From positions 4,216,001-4,280,000 of the forward strand of contig NC_089542.1 in NCBI RefSeq assembly GCF_040115645.1: a stretch of 64,000 bases of DNA, written 5' to 3'. The notes under the pieces were generated by a model, which was not told the origin of the DNA, did no database searches, and saw only the letters and a program-made list of their open reading frames with translations. Each line of letters starts with the position of its first letter. The stretch's first letter is position 1. The position numbers and the translations under genes were made by a program. Positions 37,801-47,900 of the stretch are shown here, piece by piece. The stretch comes from Euwallacea fornicatus (Eukaryota; Arthropoda; Insecta; Coleoptera; Curculionidae).

Positions 37801-39454
37801 GCACTCTTCCCTTACTCCCAATAGTATTTTGAGTAGCCTTGGTGTCGTAGATGTTAGTCACAACTGTGTCCTTTGAGTCCACGGAATGTCCGTAAAAGTT
37901 TTTTGAGTCAGTGCTTGTCTGAGACTGTCTAACCTTGTTGGTATCCACATAACTTTCATCTACATACCTTGTGGTAGACTCATTAGTGTTTTTCCTTGTA
38001 GGAGACTTTTCAGAGGGCTTTCTAGAACTTCTTGAAGGCGATTGGGATTGTCTTGAGGGCGTTTTTGAAGTACCGGCAGGTGTCTCGTATGTAAACTCCC
38101 CATTCCAACCACTTTTCCCATAATTCCTGTCAGTGGAATAAACGACATCTTTGCTTTCGACCATATGGTCCTTGATTACATTTCCCCTGGTACCAATGGT
38201 ATTTTGAGTTGCTTTGGAGTCGTAAACGTTGCTTACCATGGTATTCTTCGAGTCAACGCTATGGCCGTAGAAGTTTTTTGAATCTGTACTAGATTGGGAA
38301 GAGCGCATATTCTGAGTTTCAGTCACATTGTGCCCTGGAAGGGCATGGGTGTCTATGTCGGTGACCGTCTTCACCACATTACCTTTGGAATCGTAGTAGG
38401 TAGTGGTGGTGGTGAGTGTTTCGTTAGCAGCTGCAGTGGATGCAGTAGTAGAAGCTGCAGTGGATCTAGAATCTGCAATAGATGCAGAAACTGATGTAGA
38501 ATCTCTAATTTCTTTATCAATAAACTGCTTGCTATGGTCTTTCAAGCTGTGCTTTGTGTCACTCTTCAAACCCTCCCGCACTTGGCTCTGCCTGGAAGTA
38601 ACGTTATCCCCAATTTGATGAACCTCCCTCTCAGCCTCTGACTTAAATCCCTGAGATTTCAATTCGGGTTTCTCACTATCATATTTTGAAACACTCTCCT
38701 TGGCCTTCTGCTTGAAGTGTACTTCGGGTGCTACATTCGTTCCGCTTTTGGTGGCCAAATACTCATCATTGCTGGTAGCCTCAGTATGTCCAGTCTCGTG
38801 CTGCTTCTTATCCACAATCCTCTCCTTTCCATCTACAATCTCCACCGCATAGCTGCTGGAGGAACTTTTTGCAGTTGAGAAGCTTTCCTGGTGTGAAGTT
38901 GTAGTAGAGCTTTGCTCCACTACGCTCTTGGGCTCCAGCACAAACTTGCCATTCCAACCAGAGTCATTTTTGTTGTAAGTGAGTTTGTACTCTTCCCTCG
39001 GCTCTGTGACCGTGTAAGTGGAACCGGAAGCGCAAGACAAATTCGAAGTGGATTCGTTTAAATTAGAGCTGATTTGCTGGATAGTGGTGGACTGTGAGGT
39101 GGACGCTACTGCTTCTGATGAAGAGTCTTGCAGAACCATGTGTTTATATTCCGTAGATGTGGGGCCGGTTTCACTGTAAGTAGTTATTTTTTCGGCTCCA
39201 GTGGGAAGCATTTCGGTAACTGTGTAGCTGACTACGTTAGCGTTAATAGGTAGGTGCGACACATCTGAGATTTTGAGGCTGCTAGCCGAGGAGGACTTCG
39301 ACAAATGTCCGGCAGTGGTGTGTTCTGACTTACTTTGTTTGGTCGAACTCACTTTTTTGGTGCTAGTAGTAGCTGAGGTGGCAGTGGCGCTACTGGAGCT
39401 CGATTTTTTCTTGCTGCTTGTAGTCGTCTTCGCGGAGCTCTTGTTTACAGTCAT
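16872..39454 (-). CDS. Giant SAXO/MAP6-like repeat protein (about 3283 aa)
   Basis: One gene joined from two distant coding blocks. Minus-strand exons: 39454-36653, 36597-36452, 26122-25974, 25172-25086, 23699-23513, 23459-23180, 23128-22882, 22825-16872; every junction is in phase. Exon 1 (934 codons) is Ser/Thr-rich with repeated STDSKNFYGHSVDSK and SGWNGEFTYE units. Exons 2 and 3 together form CICQLCTCG-RHSCPH (residues about 975-989), the N-terminal Cys motif known in SAXO/FAM154 and related MAP6-type microtubule stabilisers. The rest is some sixty modules of the type (R/K)P-x-DNL-x2-EG-x-F, resembling Mn modules, followed by a Ser/Gln/His-rich tail. By family inference it binds or stabilises microtubules, or acts as a cytoskeletal/muscle scaffold. 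The C terminus is ...SHKFYMPIVTK. The repeat class is sure; the functional reading is inference. Confidence 0.8.
19000..22330 (-). repeat. 87-nt coding tandem repeats (29-aa DNL modules)
   Basis: Within the last exon of the giant gene, about 38 modules follow one another with an 87-nt period. Alternating module types start PAERPKQKRPEDNLRQEGDF and PAERPTPVKPSDNLQLEGEF. A rarer type, SPGERRSPIKHGDNLRQEGE, recurs at 19288, 19723, 20332, 20941 and 21376, i.e. at spacings of 435, 609, 609 and 435 nt (5, 7, 7 and 5 modules). Nucleotide identity between copies is very high, implying recent unequal exchange or gene conversion. Long open frames on the opposite strand here are by-products of the repeat. 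Confidence 0.95.
26183..27016 (+). mobile_element. Internally deleted Tc1/mariner-superfamily (DUF4817-type) transposon
   Basis: 834 bp flanked by TA on both sides, with imperfect terminal inverted repeats of at least 150 bp (CAGAGCGTTCATTTAAAAAC versus CAGGGCGTTCATTTTAAAAC, with GGGAGGAAAATTTA and GAGAGAATTG further in). On the plus strand near 26567-26640 the remaining sequence reads WPARTPNLSPIYFLLWGYLK, the conserved end of the DDE/D transposase domain in the insect DUF4817-type ITm family. The rest of the transposase is gone, so the copy is non-autonomous. Confidence 0.75.
27442..27500 (-). CDS. Possible alternative first exon of the giant gene
   Basis: An ATG at 27500 opens a 20-codon frame (MGKLRYFTVKFPRFSQYIIV) that ends at a strong donor GTAAGT in phase 2. 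That is exactly the phase needed to splice to the exon at 26122. It would give an isoform that starts just after the CICQLCTC half of the Cys motif. Inferred from phase, donor and the GC-rich sequence upstream; no direct evidence of transcription. Confidence 0.35.
27505..27650 (-). promoter_or_regulatory. GC-rich island, possible internal promoter
   Basis: A sharply GC-rich stretch in an AT-rich intron (GCGTGGCCGACTGG, GACGACGCCGGGCGTCC). It includes TCAGTT on the minus strand at 27588-27593, the arthropod initiator consensus, about 90 nt before the ATG of the possible alternative first exon. Suggestive only. Confidence 0.3.
27778..27804. repeat. Perfect 11-bp hairpin
   Basis: TTAGGGCTCTA and TAGAGCCCTAA flank a loop of five A residues. 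Role unknown; could be the centre of a lost palindromic element. Confidence 0.6.
27980..28120 (+). other. Isolated snRNA-type promoter box, possible small RNA
   Basis: AGATGGCGCCAC at 27980-27991 is identical to the U1/U5 box. ATTGAA follows at 28030 (50 nt later; 46-47 nt in the real snRNA genes). A start near 28060 would give an RNA with a U-rich run GAATTTTTTTTTAGG near 28104. I do not recognise the RNA. It may instead be a lone insulator-type site. Confidence 0.25.
30853..32438 (+). mobile_element. Tc1-like transposon with 200-bp terminal inverted repeats
   Basis: 1586 bp, flanked by TA (30851-30852 and 32439-32440). Left TIR 30853-31054 and right TIR 32239-32438 are nearly identical over about 200 bp, starting CAGTGCGCGACAATAAAATA. 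They have similar sequence blocks at both the outer and inner ends (GCGACAAAATAATAGCACA inside), an IR/DR-like plan. It carries a transposase with one frameshift. High TIR identity points to a recent insertion, here in an intron of the giant gene. Confidence 0.93.
31185..32179 (+). pseudogene. Tc1-family DD34E transposase, one frameshift
   Basis: Starts MGRGTKLNESEIAKIL with a helix-turn-helix (ILRIAKIVGRSCKVIYNLI). The frame breaks in a run of eight A residues at 31335-31342, after which the second frame continues GKGRPPALTDREKR to the stop. The catalytic residues are present: D in VIFSDEKK, D in FQQDSTAVH, and E in SDLNIIENCWG, with 34 residues between the second D and the E (Tc1 type). About 330 residues, the usual length. 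A single-base slip in the A run is the only visible defect. Confidence 0.9.
37200..38310 (-). repeat. 375-nt coding tandem repeats in exon 1 of the giant gene
   Basis: The segment encoding STDSKNFYGHSVDSK recurs at 38271, 37896 and 37521 (exactly 375 nt, 125 residues), then at 37224 (297 nt). Each full unit includes DVVYSTDRNYGK(S/T)GWNGEF and a Ser/Pro/Arg/Lys-rich stretch (SPSR-x-S, SPTRK). Confidence 0.9.
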
Positions 39455-40610
39455 TTTTATAAGGCACGTTTCACTATTAAGAAATTTACACTAACGTTAA
39501 TGACAAATAAATAAACACAAACGGAAAATTAAAATAAAAATCACGAGAGAGTGTATGTGATGCGATCGCGACCGCGTTCGATTTAAAAGTAAGTTTGAAC
39601 CAAAGAATTCGCGGCTGATTCGTATGGTAAGCAACAGGTTACGGCGATGACCCGTGTGGTACGGCTACGTCACTCTTGGTTCTCCCACGTTGGGTAAATC
39701 TTGTACTTATATGGACAGCCGACGGAGGCTGCTTTTTTAATTATTCGTCACTTTCTATAAGTCAAGCTATTTCAGGTCGGCCTTATGCGGCTTTGGAGAT
39801 GAATATTCGACTCGATATTGGACCAATTCTATTAATAACCGGATAAATCATGTACATTACAGAGAATGAACTTGTCATGTAAATATTATTGAGTTTAATG
39901 GGCCAAAATAGTAATGTCTCAGGTCTGAAGTGTTGTTGAATAATTAAGCGAATAAAAAACGTCTAGAGTTTAACCGCCAAAATTGGAAAGTTATTCGTGG
40001 AAATTTTTGTGAGTCAGCTGACTACAAAATAATCCCACTTTGGTGGAAGTTTTCCTTTAAGAGGGTTAAGATTTATTAGCGACGGCAATCTTCCATCTCT
40101 CATGATTTCTATGGAATCATTTTTTTTTAATAGAAAATTCCATCTACGCCCCTAATTCCTTTCAAGCCAATCGCCAGTGAGTACTGATTGCGCGAAACCC
40201 TTCTGTTTTCCGTCTCTAGCAATGATACTGAATTTGAAAAAATCCGTTAGTGCGCCTCTGTCTTTTAAATATTCGCCGACCAATACGCATATTTACAGTT
40301 CCACGTTTCGTAAAAATATATTGGTGTCTAATAAATGTTATTTATGTTCTTAATTATCACTAGGATTGTGGCCTCCAAATAACTGGTCATAACGATGATA
40401 CATACTCTCATGGCCCGTTAGACATGTAATTTCAAAATTAATTTTTAGAAACTGAATCAACCTAAGATATCGTCGAAATTTTTGGCGTCTCACTATTTTT
40501 CTAAATCATCGATCAGATATGTTCTATAAATATTTAACAAGGGGGGTAAGTAATAATACTGTATGAACAATCCTCTGCGTTTCCGCGTATATGTTGACAA
40601 ACTAACTATA
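39455..40610 (-). promoter_or_regulatory. 5' flank of the giant gene
   Basis: No coding signal. On the minus strand a TATA-like CCATATAAGTA lies near 39703-39713, about 250 bp before the ATG, and could drive transcription. No other element recognised. Confidence 0.25.
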
Positions 40611-41864
40611 CAGGATTACACATAATTCAATGTGCTCCTTTTTGGACGGTGATAGAGCATGAGGTAAGGAGTAAATCGAACCCATATATGCGTATTTCAA
40701 AACTCACTAGATTTTTAGTTATTAAATTTTTCTTTAAATTTTTTAAATTCGAGGTCTCAATGATTTCGGAGTAATTTTTCAGCAAATCTTTTTTAGATTT
40801 TTTCACTTTTGCAACTCGGTCACTCGCCTAAAATTATGTGAAGATTTTCAGTAAAAATGTTTGTAAATTAATTTATGAACATTATCTACCTCAACTTCTT
40901 CTGCTCAGTTTCCAAAAAATGTGCAAGGTGACATGAGTACAAATTGTTCTAAAAACTTCCTCATTTGAATAGCTATTTAGTGAGGTATTACACGTTCAAC
41001 AAATATTTTGGGGTCTCAAAAAAATTGTCGAAATACCCGAAGTGAACCATTTAACTTACTCAGGAATAATTCATAATAAAAATAATAAAAACACCCATTG
41101 ATTTTTTTTTATTTGGGGTACAATGAAAGCGTTGGTGTATAGGGACCCACTTGGATCTATAGCAAACATTTATGCTCTAAGGCAGAGAATCATACACGCA
41201 GCTAAAGAGCTAAGAAATACATTAACAAAGGTAACATGAACGGCAATAAGAAGAAAACGTCGAAGGTGCATTCGGAATAGAAGTGGTCACATTGAGAATG
41301 AAAAATAATTCAATTTAAACGTATTTGTTGCATTGTTTTTTGTGTTTTTAATTACAAATGAACACCATTTTTTGGTTAATTTTCCAATTCTAAATTTAAG
41401 TTATATTTTCACTTTAAGCATTTCGCCTATTTTTTTCGAATCTCAAAAGATTTGTTGAACATGCAATACCTCACTAAATAGCCATTCGAATGACGACGAA
41501 GTTTTTAGAACAATTTTTACTCACGTAACTTTGAACATTTTTTTGAAACTGGGCAGAAGTTGGGGTAGATGATGTTCAAAAATTATTTTACGAAAGTTTT
41601 TATTGAAAATCTTCACATAATTCAAATATTTCCGGACACTTTACATTCTATACGAAAGACCATAATGTTAGGCGAGTGATCGAGTTGCAAAAGTAAAAAA
41701 ATCTTAAAAGGATTTGTTAAAAAATTACTTTAAAATCATTAAGACCCTGAATTAAAAAAAAGTAAATAACTAAAAATTTAGCGAGTTTTGGAATATGCTC
41801 AATTTATTCTTTATCTCATGCTCTACTACCTCTCCAAAGAAACACGTCGAATTACCAGTATCTG
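40611..41864 (+). mobile_element. Deleted DUF4817-type ITm transposon with 430-bp TIRs
   Basis: 1254 bp flanked by TA. Left arm about 40611-41045 and right arm about 41440-41864 are inverted copies (e.g. TAGAGCATGAG, CACTCGCCTAA, CCTCACTAAATAG). Between them the plus strand still encodes the end of a transposase: VYRDPLGSIANIYALRQRII, then after a small disruption RRRCIRNRSGHIE. That matches the C-terminal CI-x-NGGHIEHL type ending of DUF4817-type transposases. The catalytic part is deleted. Confidence 0.75.
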
Positions 41865-44800
41865 TATATTAAACATAAAAAAATGCAAATATCTATTCAT
41901 TTAAAACGGCAACTACTCAGGTTAGTGTCTGTGATATTTCTTTTTACTATAAAAATTGATACAATTCTTCTGATGTAATTTAATATTTTTAATTTTTTGG
42001 TGTTGCCAAAACTGTGTGTGGTGTCAGAGCTGTAATATTAATTCCCCATAAATTTCAAAGCTTACTAAACATGCTCTCACGGACAATGCAAATATAATAT
42101 TGGCTGTTCAATCCGGCGTTATAAAAGTATAAAATTAATCTCTTCGATGAACATTTCAAAAACTTTCGCTGATTCTTTGAAACTTACTGACGAATATTTC
42201 CTTTGATTTAAACAGCGAAGTACGCCTGCAATAACTACCAAAAACGTGCACATACTGTGGAAAAATTGGAAAAAAATCACGTTAAGCTCGCTTAAAAGGG
42301 TTATTTTGACTTTCTACTTACTTTATTGTTTGCCCAGCAATCGTCCATTATTGAACACTTTAAAAGTTATCTCGAATAAGATTTGAAGACCATTTCAATT
42401 TTGACACATGATTTTTATTAAATCACTTAAAAATCCTAAAAAGAGAGACATGCAGAGGATTAGGACCAAAATGGTAAATTCCGTCGGTGGATACTTAATG
42501 TGTTTGTTTAAAGTTTTCATATTATAACCTGTTACACACAAAGTTAAACAGAGCATAGTTGTCGTTATCTGAAGCTGAATCAAAACGAGTTATTACTGGT
42601 GATTAACTATAATTACTACGGTATATATTCCTTAATTAGGCACTATTATACCCAGTAGTTAAAAATAACAAAGTAAACACCAAAGAATACCTAAAAAATA
42701 CGCCAATTATGTGGCGATAAAAACCGGCCACTCAATCAGTGTGTGTGTGTATGCGCATCTATACAGGGCCCCTTTTTTAAACTGTTAGTTACATTATATT
42801 TAACAATTGATATAAAGAATTTGGCAACAGTATTATCGAACGTTGTTTGCAAGATTTTTCGAAAAATATAAAATTAATAAAAATTTTGAATTGAAAATGT
42901 CTCAAAAATTATCCGTCTGATAAAAAATTACTTCCTTCTGTTTGGTTAAGTTTTCTCCTATTGCAAAACAGCCCTATTATTACCCTAAGTTCACATTTAG
43001 CATTGAAGATATCAGTACCAACTCGCTTATTTAAAAGAAAGACCTGAAATTTTCATTCCTCAAAGACGTGAAAGAAATATTTACGAACTTTTTTTGTCAA
43101 CCATCTAGTTCTTGAATTGGATTGATAGAATTACACTGTTCTTGATAAAGACTCCGTCGCAGTACACTTTTCTGGGAAAAATGGGTAATTTTTGCTTTGT
43201 AATTTTATTTTATTTGCAAGTTTAAAAAAGCCCTAAAACCTTACAAAATTTAATACAACTGAATTACAATAAACATTAAGTATCTACGAATATACATTCG
43301 TAAAAATAGTTGTTACTTGTTTTACTGATTTTTACATCTTCCCAATTCATTCAATGGTGTTTTGAAATATTTCAGAAACGAATAAGATATTGTTTATAGA
43401 AATCTAATTCAAATAATAAGTAATTATTTATAGGCTAAATTGTCAGTCTATTGTGTTATCAATATTATCACATTTTCGAAAATATTTAAACAATTTTTTG
43501 GTTTTATTTAAAATAACACAAAGAAACATGCAATTTTCCAAATTCCCTACAAATTTTCAACGAAAAAATAACTGACAAAGTGACGCAATTTTGTTTCAAA
43601 AATGCTTTTAAAGCTACCACTATAAACAAACTATACAAAAAAACATATTTCTCCCCTTGCATATTATACATGACAAAGAATAAAAACCGTGTATTGAAAT
43701 GAATATGGTTTTGAGGACAGAATAGCAAAATCCTGTTAATACGTCGAATATTGAACACTTAAACAAAAGTTAAATTTCAAACATTGAATATTAAAATATT
43801 ATGGGAAAATCTAGAAAATACATTTTCTATTTTGTGTTGTCACCAACATGAATGGTATAGGGGTAATTTGTATTACATTTAGAATACAAGGAGATTTAAA
43901 ATAACATTATTATTATATAAATATAGACTATACCCATTTTCAAAATTAATTCTGCTTTGACTTACTTATGTCAATAAGAAAAAATCTCCAATTAGCCCTG
44001 GAAATGTCACTGCACGTCTGAAATAAATTAACGTTTCAATGTTTCTTTAGTTTGACTAATGAGCTAAGGACATATTCGAATTAATTCGAGATACGCTGGT
44101 GCATTCTTAACGTAACTAGAAATTGCTTATAATTGAAGTTAGAGTAAAGACGATTTATTCGAGCCATTGGAATAAAAACCTTAAGTTGATGTTAATTTTT
44201 TACGTTACATCTCGTCATATTACTTTGCATTGTGCAATATATTTGACTTATATTCAAAAATGTAATTTCAGCTTAAGACAGGGATCTCAAGGAATGTGTT
44301 TCTTCTCAGTCCCTCTAACCCTGTTTTAACATTGTAGATTTAAGTTAGAATGTCCAGAATATTCATTGTTCAAAAAGTATGCCTTGAATGTTATATTAAT
44401 TTTCGCGTTGGCCCATTTATTTTGGCTTTTCGGTAGTCAATTTGGCATATTTTAGAACGAAATAATTGAAAATTGGTCAAAGACCTGTCCCTCTTCTTAT
44501 TTATCATATCCGTTCTTCTGCAATGCGTGCGTTCTGAAAATGATATTTTCTTATTATTCGAGTAGAATGATGGATGAATGAACGGAATTCGACTTCTTGA
44601 TAGCTTAAACGTTGCATGGTGTATTTCCATCTGGCCTAACCCTTCCTTCGCGACCTTTTAACGGTATGAGACAAGTCCCTGCCTAAATCTCCAACTTTCA
44701 ACCGCTCTGAAACATCTTCAATGAACATTAAACAATTTCGAAATAACAAATAAGACTTCATTTTTTAAATAACTGAGTGATCAAAAACAACCACAAAACT

Positions 44801-44911
44801 TCCTTAGTACTACTACTGTTGCGTTTAAAGAGCCGGTTATGAGATCCATTCCTAGAAATTCCTAATTTATTTCAGTGATCTGGCAAACAAATACACCCTC
44901 ATCATACGCAG
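41865..44911. other. Intergenic AT-rich region
   Basis: 3 kb between a transposon relic and the 3' end of the ABCA gene. Small open frames (e.g. 43504-43758, 42395-42583) show no recognisable product. A short (GT)n run is at about 42740. No gene supported. Confidence 0.4.
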
Positions 44912-47900
44912 TTAGATCAAGTAAGGTGAGGGAGGAGGTTTTTGCGACTTATCCAGCTTGGCCACCTCCAGAAACACATCCTCTAACGAAGCCTCGCTGA
45001 TTGAGTAGTCCTCGATTAAATGCCTATTTCGCAGTTTCAAATCCTCGAATTGCTCGAATAGCTGCGCCCATTTTTTGTCCTCAGTTTTGATGTAAAAATG
45101 TAATAACCCCTAAGATTGATTTTGGATAAGAGACTGTTGTTTTTTTTTTAAGTAGAAAACTTACCGAATGTTCGTCCTTGATTTCTCCCTCTGGATAGAG
45201 ATTTTTGAGCCGGGTTTTAAGATCTGCAAGGGTCTTAATATTATCGTCAGTAGAACCACCATCGACTTCGTCTTGGTCCGTTGGCTCGGAATGCGGAGGT
45301 TTCAGCTTTAACATAACGTTAAAACCGGCGATTTCGTTCTTCAATTTGGATATTGTGCCCTCTTTCTTTATGGTCCCTTGTTTCATGATTTTAAGACTGC
45401 AAGTCGCCAAGTTACAAGCAAAAACTTTCTCTAATTTCAGCAATGACATACTCGTTGCAGACAGCCTCACACTCCGCCATACTATGGGAGGTCAAAATAA
45501 AAGAATTCTGCTTTAGTTTCTTGATTTCTTTGATTAAAGTCCAGAATCTTCTTCTGGATAGAGGGTCGACCCCATTGGTTGGTTCGTCTAACAGAATGAA
45601 ATCTGGGAACCCAATTACTGCAACTGCAAAGCTCAATTTACGCTTGTTACCACCGCTATACTGTTCGCAAGGGATGTCTGCAAACTCCTTCAACCCTGAA
45701 GAAATCATTGGCGATTTGGGCTAGAAATGTAATCAAAGGACATACCGAATACGTCTAGGAAATTGTCGACGATTCTGTCATCTCTGATTCCGCGCAGCAT
45801 GGCCATGGTCTTCAAGATGTCTCTACCCGTCAAGGAGTAATTCAGTGCGTCATTTTGGGGACAATAGCCTAGTTTTTTCAAGTACTAAAAACAATTTTTT
45901 TGTAAGTTTTTTTGACAAAACAAGTTCTTTTAAATACATAACGAAAGCGACGGACAAAGATTAAAAAATCAAAACATTAACAAGGCGAAGTACATCACTG
46001 ATATTCACAGATATTCCTTCCAATGTTGACAAGTTTAGTCCTTAACAATCTTACCTGATTATTATCGATGTTAATATTGCTGATCTTGATCTCGCCTTTA
46101 TCTTTGACTTCCTCCCTTGTCAGCATTCGGAAAGTGGTGGATTTCCCTGCCCCGTTCACTCCCAAAATCCCCATACATTCCCCCTTTTTCAAATTCAAGC
46201 TGACGTTATTAACTACCTGCTTGCCCGAGTACGATTTTTTAAGTTTTTTTACTCTCAAAACGTTAGTATCCGACTCATTATCTAATCCATCCAAAATGCT
46301 CAAATTATTCCCATTATTGTTGTTAACATTTTTTCGATTTATGATTTTATTCATCAGATTTGATAAGCAGTTACTAATTTTCTTTTTACAGTAGCTGTCC
46401 AGAAACATGTTGATTGCTAGATAAAAAACGGCGCCTGCGCACATTAGATAAATATGCGGAGCAAGCATTGCCATGTAGCTCCTTCTCTTGTCGCACTCAT
46501 TGCTTTCTCCATAGCAACAAGGGTCAATCGCATCCTTTAATGAGCAGATACTTAGCCTCTCCAATTCATCCATGTGCATGAAATTGTAGTTATTGATTAC
46601 TTTATAGGAAAAAACCACTCCATTGTAAGTGAGGCCGAATTGAGGACAAAAAATCAGGAAAAGGTCCTTGAGGATACCTCCTGTATAAACGTAGGGCTCT
46701 GATGCGGATTCTTCTAATGCGCAAACAATAATTGTGAGGAGTACGCCCAGCATTATCCCCAAGATAATGAAAAGAGCGAAAGCTCCTGAAAAGGAGTTTT
46801 TGCGACCGAAGAGATATGAGAAGGGGATGCCGGAGAGGCCGTAGAGGAAGAGAATCAAGTAGAGGCTACCTAAAAATTTGGCAACGTTGTAAAGGTTGAG
46901 TAAGGTTATAGGTTATTAAGTCTATTTCTTCGGAAAATTATCGTTAAAATGTTTCATGCAAATGGCCGCTAAAAACGTCAGCGCCAGTCTTATACATTAT
47001 AAAATATCGCAAGAACATAAAAGACAAAAGAAAAACACTTTACATAAATTTGAATGTACTTTTCCCGCTTCAATAAGGACATAAGTCACATAGGACAATG
47101 TTAATATGTATAACACTGAAATGAAAAAGAAACTGTCTTACTATTTCATAATTAATTTGTGTAATTTAAATTTTCCAAAATCTAACGGTAATTTACCGAA
47201 AAATGAATTCTAAAAGTCTCCTTTCACACACACTTACCGAACTCATTGATTCCCCTAAAGGGTGTCCAGGCCAAACTGATCACAACCATAATGAAGGCGA
47301 ACACCACATACACCAGTAAATCACACAAAAATGTGATGGTCCAGTATAAACTAGGCCGTACCCCGCACATGAATTGAAGTTGAGTGAAATTAGTAGACAG
47401 CTCCATGAATGGAAAGTAGATAAAACTTCCCAAGAAAAAGAGGAATCCTAAAGGCATAATGATCAGCCACAAAAGGCCGATCTTCTCTTTGGATAATTGC
47501 TCGGGACTGATTTGGGTGTTAATGCTCTCTAGGGGGTGATTGGTGGTCGAAATGGAGTAGTGGGGGCCCAAAACGAGCTGAGCAAAACTATTGGTAATAA
47601 GATTGACTGAAATGGGGGCAGAATGCAGGGCAAAGTTGTTGTATAGGGCGACAGCCTCGATGAGTTGGTGAGGGGTGTTTGTGAGCTCTGCTGCCACAAC
47701 CATATGGTGCCGGTAGTAAGGCAAGTTCGCCACGCCTTCCTTGACTATGGCTGAAATGGATGAAAGTATATTAAAAAGGCTGCCAACAATATCACATGAA
47801 AAACTAAAAAAATATGTTTCTAAAGCAATTATTGAGCTTTAGATTCGGATCAATAAAATATCAAATTTTATAGACAACGACAGCAGGTTTCCTACAGTGA

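Noticed and set aside
43504..43758. 84-codon frame on the minus strand between the transposon relic and ABCA
   Set aside because: Low-complexity AT-rich reading frame without recognisable motifs.
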